Source: Dacryopinax spathularia (taxonomy: Eukaryota > Basidiomycota > Dacrymycetes > Dacrymycetales > Dacrymycetaceae). Taken from it: a stretch of DNA of 64,000 bases. Under the pieces are notes generated by a model that saw nothing but the letters and a program-made list of their open reading frames with translations, was not told where the DNA came from and ran no database searches. The stretch is from the NCBI GenBank assembly GCA_037974965.1, contig JBBPFI010000002.1:248001-312000 (forward strand). The letters run 5' to 3'. A program made the position numbers and the translations under genes. Below are positions 10,543 through 21,684 of this stretch, piece after piece; the stretch's first letter is position 1; each line of letters begins with the position of its first letter.

Positions 10543-13280
10543 TCAGCCTCGCCTCCGCTTTCGAGAAGAAGCCGGCTCACCCTCGACCATGACCGCGTCC
10601 TCGTCCTCGTCATCTTCGTGCTCGAGCTCAACCGCCGGCCTGCGCTGGGACTTTCTCTGCTGTTGCCCCGTCTCGCGTTCTGCCTGCTGGGCCTCGCGCT
10701 CGCGCTCCGCCGTGTCGTCAGAGGAGATAGGGGCGCGGCGCTTGCCTCGACGTCGCTGGCTGCCGCTGCTCCCACTTGTCCGCGGTTGTGGCGGAGAGGC
10801 TTCCTCCGACGGACGGCCAACGAACGAAGGAGCGATGCTCGACACGCTCGGGATAGGGGTGAGCACCGTTCCGAAGGGTCTCTCCCCTTCGCCATTCGAC
10901 ATATTCGCAATCCTCGACCGCCGAACCGAGGTATCCGCAAGCGTAGACAGGAACAGGTTGTTCATCGGCGTGGCGTTATCGTCCAGCCTCTCACGCTCGG
11001 CCTGGCGTGCCTCGGGGTGAGCACGCGAGGGGCCAGCCATGGGTATACCGAACGCTTGCGGTTGAGCAGCAGTCCGCTCAACCTCGCGTTCTTCGAGTAC
11101 GTCTTCGTCTTCCTCGTTGCCGTCTTCCTCCTGTGTATCAGGAGAGCCTTCGGAGATGTTTGCGATCACATCCGCGTCTTCTTCGTCTTGATCCATACGC
11201 CCGTGACCGAAGGCCTCGTTCTCGACGGCCACTTCGTCCATATCCTGATCTTGGTCTTCTACCTCGATGGCAGGTGCCGGCGCGGGCACGGCAGCAGCCT
11301 CCTGCCCGCTGGCTGGCGGTGCTGGATGCTCCACCGCGGCATCCGAAGCAGGTGCTGCAGCTGCCGGTGCCGGAGCAGGAGTCGCGCTCTTCGCAGCAGG
11401 CAGCACGCCAAGCTCCTCATCGTCCACGTCCGCATCCAGATCAGCATAACTCCGGCACAAAGGACACATAAACCCAGGGTATCGTTTCTCCACCAGCGGG
11501 CGGATACACTTGTAGTGGAATACATGCGAGCAAGGGGCGATGAAGAGTGCTTGACAGACGGTGACGCTCGAGATGCCTACATAACGTTAGTGACGGACGT
11601 ATGTATGCGCATATATGGGGACAGACAGATTGAACATTCCGTGATGGAGGCTTTCTTTGAGCCGGGGGCTTGACCGTCGCCCGTTGCTGAGGCGATTGTT
11701 GCTGGCGCCGAAGTCGTATTAGGCGTTGTTTGGGTGCCGGCCAGTGCGCTGAGCTGTGCAAAGGCGTTCTCACTATGTAAAGGATCAGCATGCATGCACC
11801 ATCGAGCGCATACATGGAGTAACGCACTTGAAAGCCTCGCGTCCTCCGACAGGCCTATCCAACTCGACACGTATCTTCACGCAGCGATAGATCTCTTCTG
11901 TCCCGCCCTGGTAATCGACGCCGAGCTGGATGACATCACCGTCCTTGAGCGGGAAAGGCCGGGATTCCACACTCGGCGATGAGAGGCGGATGTGGTTCAA
12001 GAATGTCCCAGAGGAAGAGGCGGTATCTCTCAACAGGACCTACCCCTGAGTCAGCAACTCGTCGCCCAGTCATCACCAGGAAGACGTACCTTTCCACCAG
12101 GTTCACTCCATATCTCCGCATGTCCCCTACTAACCACCTTGCTCCGGAAGGTGATCCGCCCATCGTCTTCGGGTCTACCCGGCGTACTGCGTCGTTCGGT
12201 GAACCGACCGATCCGAATGGGTGGTTGACCGTCATAGATATGCCGGACGATGGGGTCGAAGATGAGTGAACGGGCGCTCTCGAGGTGGGGGACGAGACGG
12301 AGACGATGTGGGTTTCCCGGTGTGCCTGGAGGACCTTGGGACTGGCCACTGGATGCGGCGGCTGGTGCCATCGGAGTTTGAGGATTAGCTGTAGGGGTTG
12401 CGGCAGCCTGAGGGGTAGCGTTCGAGCTCGAATGGGTGCTTGTATGCGACAGCGAAGGCGGAGAAGGGGCGGTAGTGCTATGTCTGCGATGAAGAAGATG
12501 AGGCAGATGGACGTGGTGATGACTACTGCCACTTGGCGAAGTCGGGCCTTGCGCAGATGAGGCCGTAACGGTAATGCCAGGAGCGCCCGTAGTGGTCGAA
12601 GAGGACAAAGAGGCAACTGGAGGTGGGCCACCGGCGTGTGAACCCTGCGGCGGTGCACCCGCGGCCGGCGCACCTTGGCCGCCCGCTGCAATCTGTGCTG
12701 CACTGGGACTGGTTGCTCCTGCTCCTGCTCCTGACCCCTGCCTGCGACCACGTAGATAGCTGAAAGGATTGCCGATTTCGCGAGCGGGAGACGGGGGTTG
12801 GGCCATCGGAGGTGTATTTGTCATCCCTAACATTCCGGGCGAGGATGGCATTCCCGCTGCCGGTGCTGAGCCTGCCGCCGATGCGGAACGCTGTCGACCA
12901 GGGCGGGTGATGGGAGGGGGCATCATAGGCGCCTGGTTGGTTGCGGTGTGGTGTTGCGCTGGAGGGGTGGTCAAGATAGGGGTGGATGAGAGAGAGGGGC
13001 GACGTGATACGAGGCGGGAGAGGAGGCCTTGAGGTGTATTGGAGGATGACGCTGATGGCGATGATGACAAGCGATGAGGCGGTGGTGGTGAGAGAGGAAG
13101 AGTGGACGACGACGACGAGGGCGGAGGATGGATGGATGTGAGGGAGACAAGGGACGACTCTGGCGGAGACAGACGGGAGGAGACGGTGCTGTGGGCGGCG
13201 GCGGTGGTGGTCCTAGCCGGTGGTGCCGGTGGGAGAGGCGGGGACGGCAAAGCGGGGATATACACCATTGCAATATCCAT
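10543..13280 (-). CDS. FHA-RING E3 ubiquitin ligase, Dma1/Chfr-like
   Basis: Exons 13280-12090, 12039-11828, 11772-11627 and 11576-10543 (introns of 50, 55 and 50 nt) give 860 aa. Residues 1 to about 320 are low complexity (S/P/A). The FHA domain spans about 326-467 and holds IGRFTER, VSRGHAEI and SSSGTFLN, the phosphothreonine-binding loops. It is split by intron 1. The RING spans about 513-560. Its first zinc pair, CSIC, is completed by splicing and it continues with PCSHVFHYKC and CPLC. The rest is a long acidic and Ala/Pro-rich tail absent from short yeast Dma proteins. Family members ubiquitinate septin or spindle-checkpoint factors to delay mitotic exit and septation; that role here is inference. 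Near the end a 60-nt intron-like segment (10580-10521) could replace the tail SSRKRRRG by an earlier stop. Confidence 0.87.
11604..11613. repeat. Palindrome TATGCGCATA (copy 2)
   Basis: A perfect 10-bp palindrome lies in the third intron of the FHA-RING gene. Identical copies lie at 6211-6220 and 20754-20763, the latter inside an SDR-gene intron. Confidence 0.5.
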
Positions 13281-14571
13281 CCTTTCGCCCTTTGCTTTGG
13301 TTTTCTACTGGATCTTACTAGCTGTTCGTTGTCGTATTGTTCAAACGGGGGATACTCGAACTCGTACACGCTGTCTATTATACACGCTCACAAAGGGGAA
13401 ACCAGGCAAATCCGCTGTGGTGATCGCCTGAGCCACGAAAGAAGACTGTGTGTGTTCTTGGACGAGCGAATCTGTGCAACCTTGATGAAGGTGGGAAATG
13501 CTTGGCCCCTTTTACAACCCTTTCCCCCCTCCTTCCCTCAACTGGCTCCCCTCTGTGTGCGGGTGCATGCGGCATAATTGGGTGCCTGAACCACCCGTTC
13601 TGAATCGTATCTTCCTCCGAGGAACGGGATCAGCCAACGCCACACTGCACCAAACCTCACTGCCAAGCACCGCTCTCTGCCCAGTCGATGATATCACCGC
13701 TGATCCCGCTCAGGCGCCTCATTTCCCCTCTCAGCATCAATCCATACGAAATACCTCTCGCCTCTATTTCCCTCTATGCACATCTCCCCAACCGCGGACC
13801 CTGCGTGCCCAGGAACATCACTTCTCGCTTACATTTCCCATCTTGGAACGAGTCTCCCATCCCCGGTAACCAGAAGTTCTGAGTCAACCTAAGACCACTC
13901 AGCTGCATCAGGGGAGAAACCCCGCCAGCAGCTGATCTCGTCCCGCGGCAGCGGCAGACCCAGTCACGCCGAATCACGCAGCCCTCCGTTGGTCTCAATC
14001 CGAATTATCCGAGATCCGTCACCCTCTTCCCAAGTCACTTGACCCAATTCCCGCAGCTTATCACCCAAACCTTACGTACAGCCCTCATCCAAAAAAATGT
14101 ATGCGTTCGCAGTAAGAAGCTGCTGAAATCCGCACGCCTCGTGTCCTGCGAGCCCTATCTATGCTTCTCGTTGAGTTGCCAACTTGAACTCCGCTTGCCA
14201 GCTGGCACACCGTCCCGGATGCCGATTGCCTTTTTTTTGCGGGGAAGGCGGTGCGGGGTCTGATGGATTCGTGCTTCTTCGTGAGAAGCCTGGAATGTAT
14301 GAGAAGTGAGTGGGTCGTGAGACCTGTGTTTGGACTGGACGTTGCCGCTGACTTCGTGCTGGCGCTCGAGAGAGTTTGGTGGCAACGATTGATACTTGCA
14401 GGGCTAGCGGTTGTTCACTGTCGGCATGCTGGCTGGATGTTCGTCAATCTGATGATGATTATACGGCTCCTTCATTCTACGGTTGATTCACAGTATTCCG
14501 AGGTTAAAGGAGATGCGACCTGTAGATGAGCATTCCCTTGGCCTTTGTAGCCTCCTTCCACATACATCCAT
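13281..14571. other. Intergenic
   Basis: Promoter side of the FHA-RING gene and 3' side of the aminotransferase gene. The segment 13500-14050 is pyrimidine-rich on plus. No gene is recognised. Confidence 0.45.
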
Positions 14572-16095
14572 CTAGAGCGCGGTCTTCTCCAACTCCGCAC
14601 TAACCTCCTCCACAGGCTCCTTCCCACCTCCAAGCACGGTCTTCTCAGCCCTCACACTCCCCCCTCCGACAACCTCATCCAACCCATCCCACCTCTCCAG
14701 CCCAAAGACTCTCTCCAGCCTCGCAAGCCCCACAACCAGATAATCCCTCCTCATCGCGAACGTCAACCTACACCAGCCCGGCACAGGATGTGAGAACGCC
14801 TGTGCCGAGCCTACAAAGACTTTCGCAGCGATAATGCGCTTGATCATGTCCGCATCCCGGGCTTTCCCGCCGTCTTCTTCCACTTTCGTTAGCGTCGCGC
14901 CGGTGGTGGAGTCGACGTCGCAGAAGAATTGACGGAAATCGGCCATCACAAAGTGTCCCGCATTTGACGGTCGGTACGGGATGTTGTGGAACTTGAACCA
15001 CCGAGTGAGGAACTCGTACGCCTCCCTCAGTCTCCGCTGGTTTTCCCGTATGAACTTGGGGAAATACACTTCATCTTCCAATATCGCCGACCAGAGAGCA
15101 GCCGCAGCAGTACTCATCTTCATAAATATGCTCGTGCTCTTCACTGCTGCCAATAGACCCGGATTACACTGCGAGACGAGCACGCCGCCGCGCAGGCCGT
15201 TGGAGTTGAAGTCCTTTGACATGCCGTACAGGACGTGTATGCGCGCCGGGTCGACGCCTTCCTTCTCCCAGTCGATCGACAGCGCGCTTATGAAGGGCGT
15301 TGGCTCGGGAACGTCCGAACTGGGGAAAACGGAGAATGCGTAGATCTCGTCGGAGATGAGGTGCAGGTTATGCGTTTCGCAGAATTTGCCGTAGGCGAGT
15401 ATGGTTTCGAGAGGGTAACACCCGCCGAGCGGGTTATGCGGGTTGCAGAGCATCACCGCTCGGATCTTCGTCCCTCCTTCCTCGGCATTGCGCAAGGCAT
15501 CCTCAAACGCCTCCAGTGTTTGCACGCCAAACGGGTCCGCTTGGTCCACCGACACGGGTACGGGCTTGATACTGCTTCGAGCGGTGAAATCGCCGTTGAA
15601 CCCCGTATAGTACGGTGTCGGGATGAGGATCCCATCTCCTGGATCTCCGAGATGAAAGACGAGCATGTCAATCACCGCGCTGCACCCAGCACCAGCGATC
15701 ATATGCTCCGGCTTGACCTGCAGAACGGGTTTGAAGTACCTGTTGAACATCTTCGCCAGTGCGTTCGAGAGCCGCATAGACCCACTCAGGTCGTTCCCGT
15801 ATGTCAGGTCGACATCGGTGAGCTTGAAGTGCGTGTTGTAGTACTCCACTAGCTCCACATGTTGTAGGCTGTTCTCCGCTACGCCGAGGTTGCAGAATCC
15901 CTCGGGGTTGGAGGCGGAGTAGGAGTCTTGGAAGAGGCTCTTGGCGAGCTGGATGAACGGTCCAGACTGGGCGAGCGCTTCTTGTCCTCTTGCAGATAGC
16001 TGTGGTGCTGCAGCAAAGATCAGTACACTGCTTGACGGTTGACAGAGGCCAGACGCACCGGACTTGGACCCATTCACCCCGTTAGCGACGGTCAT
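14572..16095 (-). CDS. ACC-synthase-like PLP aminotransferase (copy 1)
   Basis: Two exons, 16095-16059 and 16007-14572, give 490 aa. The 51-nt intron (GTGCGT...CAG, phase 1) keeps frame and has no stop, so an unspliced reading would wrongly add 17 residues. The intron is accepted because the second copy at 35390 has one at exactly the same place and phase, just before AP(Q/H)LS. Family motifs: NLGVAENSLQ at the N-terminus, CNPHNPLGGCYP (about 200-211), ISDEIYAFSVF with the PLP-contacting Asp and Tyr, and YGMSKDFNSNGLRGG with the Schiff-base Lys near 278. GWCRLTFAMR holds the substrate-carboxylate Arg. The fold class includes plant ACC synthase and fungal GliI-type C-S lyases. The fungal reaction cannot be told from sequence. 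A TATAAG element lies about 40 bp upstream (16134-16139). Confidence 0.87.
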   Translation of the reverse strand: MTVANGVNGSKSGASGLCQPSSSVLIFAAAPQLSARGQEALAQSGPFIQLAKSLFQDSYSASNPEGFCNLGVAENSLQHVELVEYYNTHFKLTDVDLTYGNDLSGSMRLSNALAKMFNRYFKPVLQVKPEHMIAGAGCSAVIDMLVFHLGDPGDGILIPTPYYTGFNGDFTARSSIKPVPVSVDQADPFGVQTLEAFEDALRNAEEGGTKIRAVMLCNPHNPLGGCYPLETILAYGKFCETHNLHLISDEIYAFSVFPSSDVPEPTPFISALSIDWEKEGVDPARIHVLYGMSKDFNSNGLRGGVLVSQCNPGLLAAVKSTSIFMKMSTAAAALWSAILEDEVYFPKFIRENQRRLREAYEFLTRWFKFHNIPYRPSNAGHFVMADFRQFFCDVDSTTGATLTKVEEDGGKARDADMIKRIIAAKVFVGSAQAFSHPVPGWCRLTFAMRRDYLVVGLARLERVFGLERWDGLDEVVGGGSVRAEKTVLGGGKEPVEEVSAELEKTAL

Positions 16096-17819
16096 GGTGG
16101 CTTCTCAGATAACGACCAGCCCATTGTCGACGGCTTATAAAGAGCTGATAACCGTATACAGTCTGTCCCACGAGCGGATGATAGGGCTCTGCGCATGTCC
16201 GCCCTCGAGTTTGTCCGTGACTCGGCCGGGTCGGATGGAGGGAGCGGTCAAGGCGAAAGTGCCTCAGGCTCATGCGGGCCAAGACGGGAGCGGATCGGCC
16301 TCCAAGTCAATTGGGCCGAGTATTGCAGCGTGAGTAACCCGCCTCATCATGCCCAACGCCGTCCCATACCAGGTTCTGCTTCCAAGAACGAATCGCATCG
16401 ACTAAGATTGCAATAGCTAAGCTTAGACCAACAGTCCTAGTTGACTGGTAGCTGCGACCATGCTGGATGAGACCACGTCGTTCCCCTAAGCGTCACCCGT
16501 GCGAAATAGTCACTGTCCAGTGAGAGGCCTCAGCTCGCAGGAAATCCCAGGCGATGAGCTAAAGGTGTTTGAAGGAGCAAGCAATGACAGAGGACACAAG
16601 CTATAACGTTTGAGCTTAAATATCGGTACAAAGGTTATGGTTGACCATCGGTATCGATTAGGGCATGGCGCAATCATGACGCCTTCTGGAAGGCAGCGGT
16701 TGTTTTGCCCTCTTCTCCCCAGCTCGCACCCTTCACTCCAACCTCGTAGGAGAACAGAAGTGGGCCCCCGGTTATCCGGCCTGTCAATGATCGGTAAACT
16801 CGGTACTGGGTAGCATTCGCGGGGTTGCTTCGATATTGTAGGAGTCGCATTTTAGCTTCCTGCTCACGAAGGGAACTGCAGGCAATGTAGATCGACGAAT
16901 TGGAGTACAGCACTTCAGGCGACTGGGGTATGTCGATGCATCATAGGAAAGGGTATAATGAGTGGTGATGCCTGCTACCAAGCCGACAGCTTGCTTCAGC
17001 CATCCGAATCTCAGAAGCACAACAGGTGCTTCCCCATCAGCGAAAGCTCGCGGTACACATGTACAACCGTTCTCTGCAGGTCGGCTCATCTCGTCCTTCC
17101 TCCATACTCTCAGGCTCTTATTCCATTCGTCCACCTGTCATTGACTCTCAAGGGGGCTCAAAATGGAAGGCAGAGTATTAGTTGGCCGGCTCGGCCGATT
17201 AGGCGGACTGCCGCAGCACCCAATCTATCGAAGAGCATAGCATAGCGCCAGGACGCTAGTCCTGTGCTGTTCAGTGTCCTGGCTGCGTCCGGAAAGAAGG
17301 CTTATGGAAATGGCATTGAACAGACTAAATCAAACGAACGATAGGGTACTAGAAGATCGCTGAGCCAAAACAGAAAAACGAAGGGTATCACATATCAACG
17401 GAGAGAAACAGCTTTCGTCGTCTTGCGAAAGGTGCTGCTTGATAGAAGAAGGGACTAACGGTTGTGCCTTGGGCCTGGGCGGGGAAGGATCGCATAGTAC
17501 CTAGTAAGCCGCTGCGACGGCGGGCGCGGGTTGAGCTTGAGGGGCTTGAATCAAGAACTGCCATGAGGATACCAAATCCAGATAGAACCTCAGTGCCTCG
17601 TCGCTCCGCCTCTTAGGCATGACTAGCGCGGCATACACCTTTAATGAGGGATTCTGGAACGAGTCTTGATGTGCGAAGCAGACTGCCGCCTGCATCAGGA
17701 AAAGCTCCCGCATACACCGGTCACAACCCACCCTGCCGGTCCCAGATTTGCTTCTTTCTTCCTTCCTCCCTACTTTCTTATTCCGTTTGAACCAGTACTT
17801 GTCTTACAAGGAGACCATC
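16096..17819. other. Intergenic, with one F-box relic
   Basis: This 1.7-kb gap lies between divergently oriented genes. Apart from the duplicated F-box fragment at 17095-17210, I see no gene. A 76-codon minus ORF at 17501-17731 has no domain. Confidence 0.45.
17095..17210 (+). pseudogene. Relic of the 5' end of an F-box gene
   Basis: This fragment resembles the start of the intact F-box gene 660 bp downstream. The pyrimidine tract tccttcctcc-x-tact and cttattcc match the 5' leader at about 17757-17785. From 17157, ctcaaaatggaaggcagagta followed after a 6-nt insertion by ggccggctcggccgattagg matches the coding stretch for ELDGRV-NRLGQLGG at about 17880-17925. The intervening part of the F-box is missing and the frame soon stops. 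It is best read as the remains of a tandem copy. Confidence 0.6.
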
Positions 17820-19077
17820 ATGACCTCCTCGACGAGGAGCGTTGATCTCTCTGTGGAGCTATGGTTGCGTATCTTCGAGATTCTCGAACTGGATGGCAGA
17901 GTAAACCGGCTGGGCCAATTAGGTGGCCAACATCCTATTCTTCCCATACTCTTGGTCTGCAAAGCATGGAAGGTCTATCTCTGTGTGTTCTGGCGGTATC
18001 AAACGTCGACTGACAGCATGCTAGGTGCTCGCGACGCCTCTGATGTGTCGACATATCGCCTTCACACATGGAAACTCCTTCGATGGGTTTATTCAGCAAA
18101 TTCTTCATCCACCGACCACCAGCGCTCTGCCGCTTCATTTCACACAACACGCCGACCTCACCATTCGTTTTGGTACGGGGTGGTGGCCGGAAAACTGGAT
18201 TGATAGACCCACTCTGCTATCAATGATGCCCCGTCTGGTCTCCCTCCGCCTGACGGGCTCAATTCATAGGGAAATGGCCGTGATCAGCTATACGTGCCCC
18301 TCCGTTAGATGTCTCACGATCGACGATATCCATGAGGTAGTGGACTCAATTCGCTCTATCGGGCAAGTGAAGTCCCTACGATGCCTGACACTCCATGGAT
18401 CAGTCTACGGCTTTGATTCGGACTTGTTTCGAGCTCGGCCTCGTCTGCAGCTTCGGAACCTCGAATCCTTGGATGTGCACCATGTGCGAGGTAACTTGAG
18501 ATTCGCTGCGCTCCTATACCTCCTGGGCGGCGACTATCCTCGCATCCGTCACCTTTCCATTAGAAGCCCGGATCACCAAGTTGCGGAGGCCATACACAAC
18601 TTCTTCCGATTGAATGGACCCACCATTCGCCATCTCGACCTGTACGCGCCACGCTATCCCATGGAAAGCATGGATAACCTCCCGCACTTGGGCACTCTTT
18701 CAAACTTGTCTACGGTCGGACTCGCCAGCGCGTACCCGGAAGTCTCCTGGTGCTCTAGCCTTCCTCGCTCAGCCATTACATTGAAACTATACTTGCCCTC
18801 CTTCAGTGCCCTCGTCGCCGGGGAGCTCTGCGAGAGGATGCAGAGCGTTGCAGCTGCCTTTCCCGATCTTCCCTTCAAGTATCTCCAAGTCAATACTTTA
18901 CGGCAATCCCAAACAGGATGCAACCTTTTCTGGTGTGACAACAGTTGCTGTCCGGAGGAGAACGGGGAAGATGGGTGGCCGGAGTGCGCGGAAACTCTCA
19001 CTAGGCTGGGTATCACCCTGCTTGATAGTAAGGGCAGGCCTTGGCAGGCTGGGCTGGTAGCCCAGGTTGCAGGTTGA
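17820..19077 (+). CDS. F-box protein (family 1)
   Basis: Exons 17820-17972 and 18025-19077 with a 52-nt phase-0 intron (donor GTCTAT, acceptor TAG) give 401 aa. I chose the Met of MTSSTRSVDLSVELW because the family's F-box begins just after it. An in-frame Met 24 codons upstream gives only a leader-like sequence. F-box: LSVELWLRIFEILEL, then HPILPILLVCKAWK at the intron. The body contains repeated leucine-rich strands (PRLVSLRLTG, LRCLTLHG, IRHLDLYAP, LSTVGLAS, ITLKLYLP). It ends with CAETLTRLGITLLDSKGRPW, the family C-terminal signature. It probably acts as a substrate receptor of an SCF ubiquitin ligase. It is flanked on both sides by relics of related copies, indicating gene birth and loss at this site. 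Confidence 0.8.
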
Positions 19078-19309
19078 ATGAGCACCTTGATTATGCAAAG
19101 CGACCTCGGTGGAGAAGGCCAGAGGTATCTGTACAGCCCAGCCCTATGGGAGCCAGGCGAAGGTCCTTGTGCCGTGCCGTCAGACTCACCAGTATAGCCT
19201 ACCTGATACAGTAGTCTGAATCACTTTCTCTCCCTAAAACAACAAAATTTGTCGAGGCGAACAGAGCGACTATATCGGAACAGAGCATCCCCGACTCGCT
19301 GATTCACAA

Positions 19310-19608
19310 TCTTCCGCTCACAGTGCAAACTTTGGGGCTTGTGGGTTTTGCTCCGTTTGAAGGCGAAGAAGTGAGCTGCGACTGAAGCTCGCAGTACGGG
19401 ACAGATCCATGGTTCTTCATTTCACCGTCGTCCGCATCGCACCTGGATCTTGACCGAGCGACAAAAAACCCACCCCTGGACCATTCCCAATTGGGCGGCA
19501 TACGCTGAACGTCTGCGCAGCATGGGGATCCAGCTTCTGGACGACTTTGGCACGCCTTGGGAAACCTGCGATCCGCTCACTGGGCTGGTGCGAGTGTCTG
19601 CCGAATGA
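19310..19608 (+). pseudogene. Relic of the 3' end of an F-box gene
   Basis: The last 34 codons (about 19504-19608) read AERLRSMGIQLLDDFG, then TPWETCDPLTGLV, ending at TGA. This matches the tail of the intact neighbour (AETLTRLGITLLDSKGRPW). Upstream, another frame reads NLPLTVQTLGLVGFAPFEG (from about 19312), like the LP-S-x-x-x-L-x-L segment before the tail of the family, but it meets a stop and the frames no longer agree. No F-box or intron remains. It is a decayed neighbour copy of the gene at 17820-19077. Confidence 0.65.
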
Positions 19609-19966
19609 GGATGGGGATACGCAACAGTTTCCCCGAACCGTCCCGAATGGCTCGTCGTGGTGTGACCAGGGGCTTATAGCAGAGGAACCATGTTGCGTGA
19701 CGGTGTGGTGATGTCATGGCCAGAGGGGCTGGGGGAAAGACAGAGTTGGGAGAAAGATAAGCAAAGTGATGACCGTTCCATCAAACCTGACGGGAGGACT
19801 CGAGACAGTGACGTGGACGGAGAGAGAGCTGCTCTAACATCATGATCATTACGGAGCATAGACTAGGTAGAGGAATACCAGAGACATTCGATCGCAGATA
19901 CTGTTACAGGCGCATCACGAGACGGAGTGCGTAGCCGATCGTCATAAGAGAGGAGCATCAGAAAGC

Positions 19967-21215
19967 CTAGTTGAGATATTGCTTGACGATCTCCGGCAGC
20001 TTTGGATCCTTCTCGGACAGCATCGCCAGTGTATCGTTCTACCGCTCAAACTCAATATATGCCCACAAATATAGACATATGCGCACGTACCCAAAGTCTA
20101 TTGGCGGCACTAGCGCCCCTCTCCGAGATGACGAAATCGCTCGGCTCCTCGATCTGACACCTGTCGAGGAACACGCCCGATTTGCCTTCGAGATCCCTCG
20201 CAACGGCGGCATGGACGAACATCCTGCTACCGACTTCGGTGGTACGGGCGAGGATTCGGGTCGAGGCGACGAGGATGGCGGGTGCGTCACGGGCGAGGGA
20301 GGAGACGCACATGCCTGGGTTGACGGAGTTTACCGTCAGGTGTGTGTTGGGCGGAAGGCGGGACGCTAGCTCGCGAACGAAGAGGACGTTGAACAGCTTC
20401 GAGACGAAGTATCGGTTCATGGGTGCGCTAGTCGACGATCAGCCACGATTTTCCTCGAGTGCAGCATTGGACATACTAGAACTTGCCCTTCCTCCCTTCC
20501 TCATTCAGCTTCTGCAGCACTCCCTCTGTATCCGCCTCCTCCGGATCGGAAACCCAATAATGGACCTCGCTGGCAACGATCACCAGCCTCGGTTTCTCCG
20601 CCTTGAGTAGATAAGGCAACATCCGTATAGCCAGGTGCACGGTCCCAAAATGGTTCGTAGCGATCGTGAGATCCCAGCCCGTAACAGCGCGCTTCAACGG
20701 TAAGGTGTTGATACCGGCATTCTCCACCTGAAAAAGCATAAGAAAGTGAATTATATGCGCATATATGAGGGCGTACCAGGATATCCAGTTTCCCCCCGCC
20801 TTCCTGGTCGAACCTGTCCACGAAGGCCTTGACGCTCTCCGGATCTGAGATATCAAGCTTCCAGCTCTCAACTGTGGAGCATCCTGTGGCAGTTCTGATC
20901 TCTTGGGCAGCTTTGTCACCCTTTTGAGAATCGCGGCAGGCGAGAATGCTATGCGTGAAGGTTAGAAAGGCCAGAAACTTCTGAAGCACGGACATACAGT
21001 TTGGCCGGATTCATCGTAGCAAGATGCTTGGCAGTTTCATAGCCCTGTAGCGGGAGTTAGGTAGGCATCTTTGAAGGAAGGATTATGGGACATACAAGAC
21101 CAACATTCGCCCCTGTGACGATGACCACCTTGCCAGTCAGATCGACAGCAAAAGTGGACACCTCCGGTATCCTTTCGAACTGATGGCGAACAAAGTTCCA
21201 GATGGTCAATCTCAT
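19967..21215 (-). CDS. Short-chain dehydrogenase/reductase (WWOX/retinol-dehydrogenase-like)
   Basis: Six exons (21215-21096, 21044-20998, 20948-20777, 20727-20477, 20427-20091, 20038-19967) separated by introns of 49-52 nt give 332 aa, normal for the extended SDR group. The Rossmann motif TGANVGLGY is residues 34-42 and is rebuilt across intron 1. Next are LACRD, then LDISDPESV, the NAG motif VENAGINT (114-121), catalytic Ser166 in IVASEV, and Y203-x-x-x-K207 in RYFVSKLF; intron 4 splits the codon for a nearby Tyr. NPGMC follows. The enzyme should use NAD(P)H to reduce or oxidise a hydroxyl/carbonyl substrate that cannot be predicted. A TATAAA box (21314-21309) lies about 95 bp upstream of the start. 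Introns 3 and 5 carry TATATGCGCATA-like and catatgcgcac elements. Confidence 0.9.
20754..20763. repeat. Palindrome TATGCGCATA (copy 3)
   Basis: A perfect palindrome lies inside the third intron of the dehydrogenase gene. It is identical to the copies at 6211-6220 and 11604-11613. Confidence 0.5.
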
Positions 21216-21684
21216 CGTGGAAACAGGTCGTTATGTGCAGGAGGGAGTTCAAGTTATCAGCTGGCGTTTGAGTAGTAGATGGTTGTACAAGATGAGGTCA
21301 ACCCTGGCTTTATAGTCAAGCCCCATTCTTGCCCAGCTCGTTATAGCTGCTGGGCGATGTTCCATGAACATGAACAACGACGCGTATCTGTGTGCCGATC
21401 ATGACGACGTGCTCGGCGGACCCTTACCGCCTCCAAATCAGCTTATGTAATCGCATCCACGCTACGGAGGCAGACCTGCGTTTCCGTGGACGCGTCCGTC
21501 CATGACGCGCTTTTCGCTGCTCGGCACTCACCCATCATCATTCCTGCCTGTATACAGGTCCAGCCTCGCGCATTCGGCCAGCTTCAAAAAGTCATATTGA
21601 TTGGCGGTCAACGCGCTTGCGGTCGCTGTCTCTCTCTGTCGTGGACCAGCTGCTCAGCCAAAACACAGAACAGTTGCTTCTGAA
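21216..21684. promoter_or_regulatory. Divergent promoter region
   Basis: This 470-bp region separates the minus-strand dehydrogenase gene from the plus-strand F-box gene. A TATAAA element for the dehydrogenase lies at 21309-21314 (minus). No clear TATA box is seen for the F-box gene. Confidence 0.5.
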
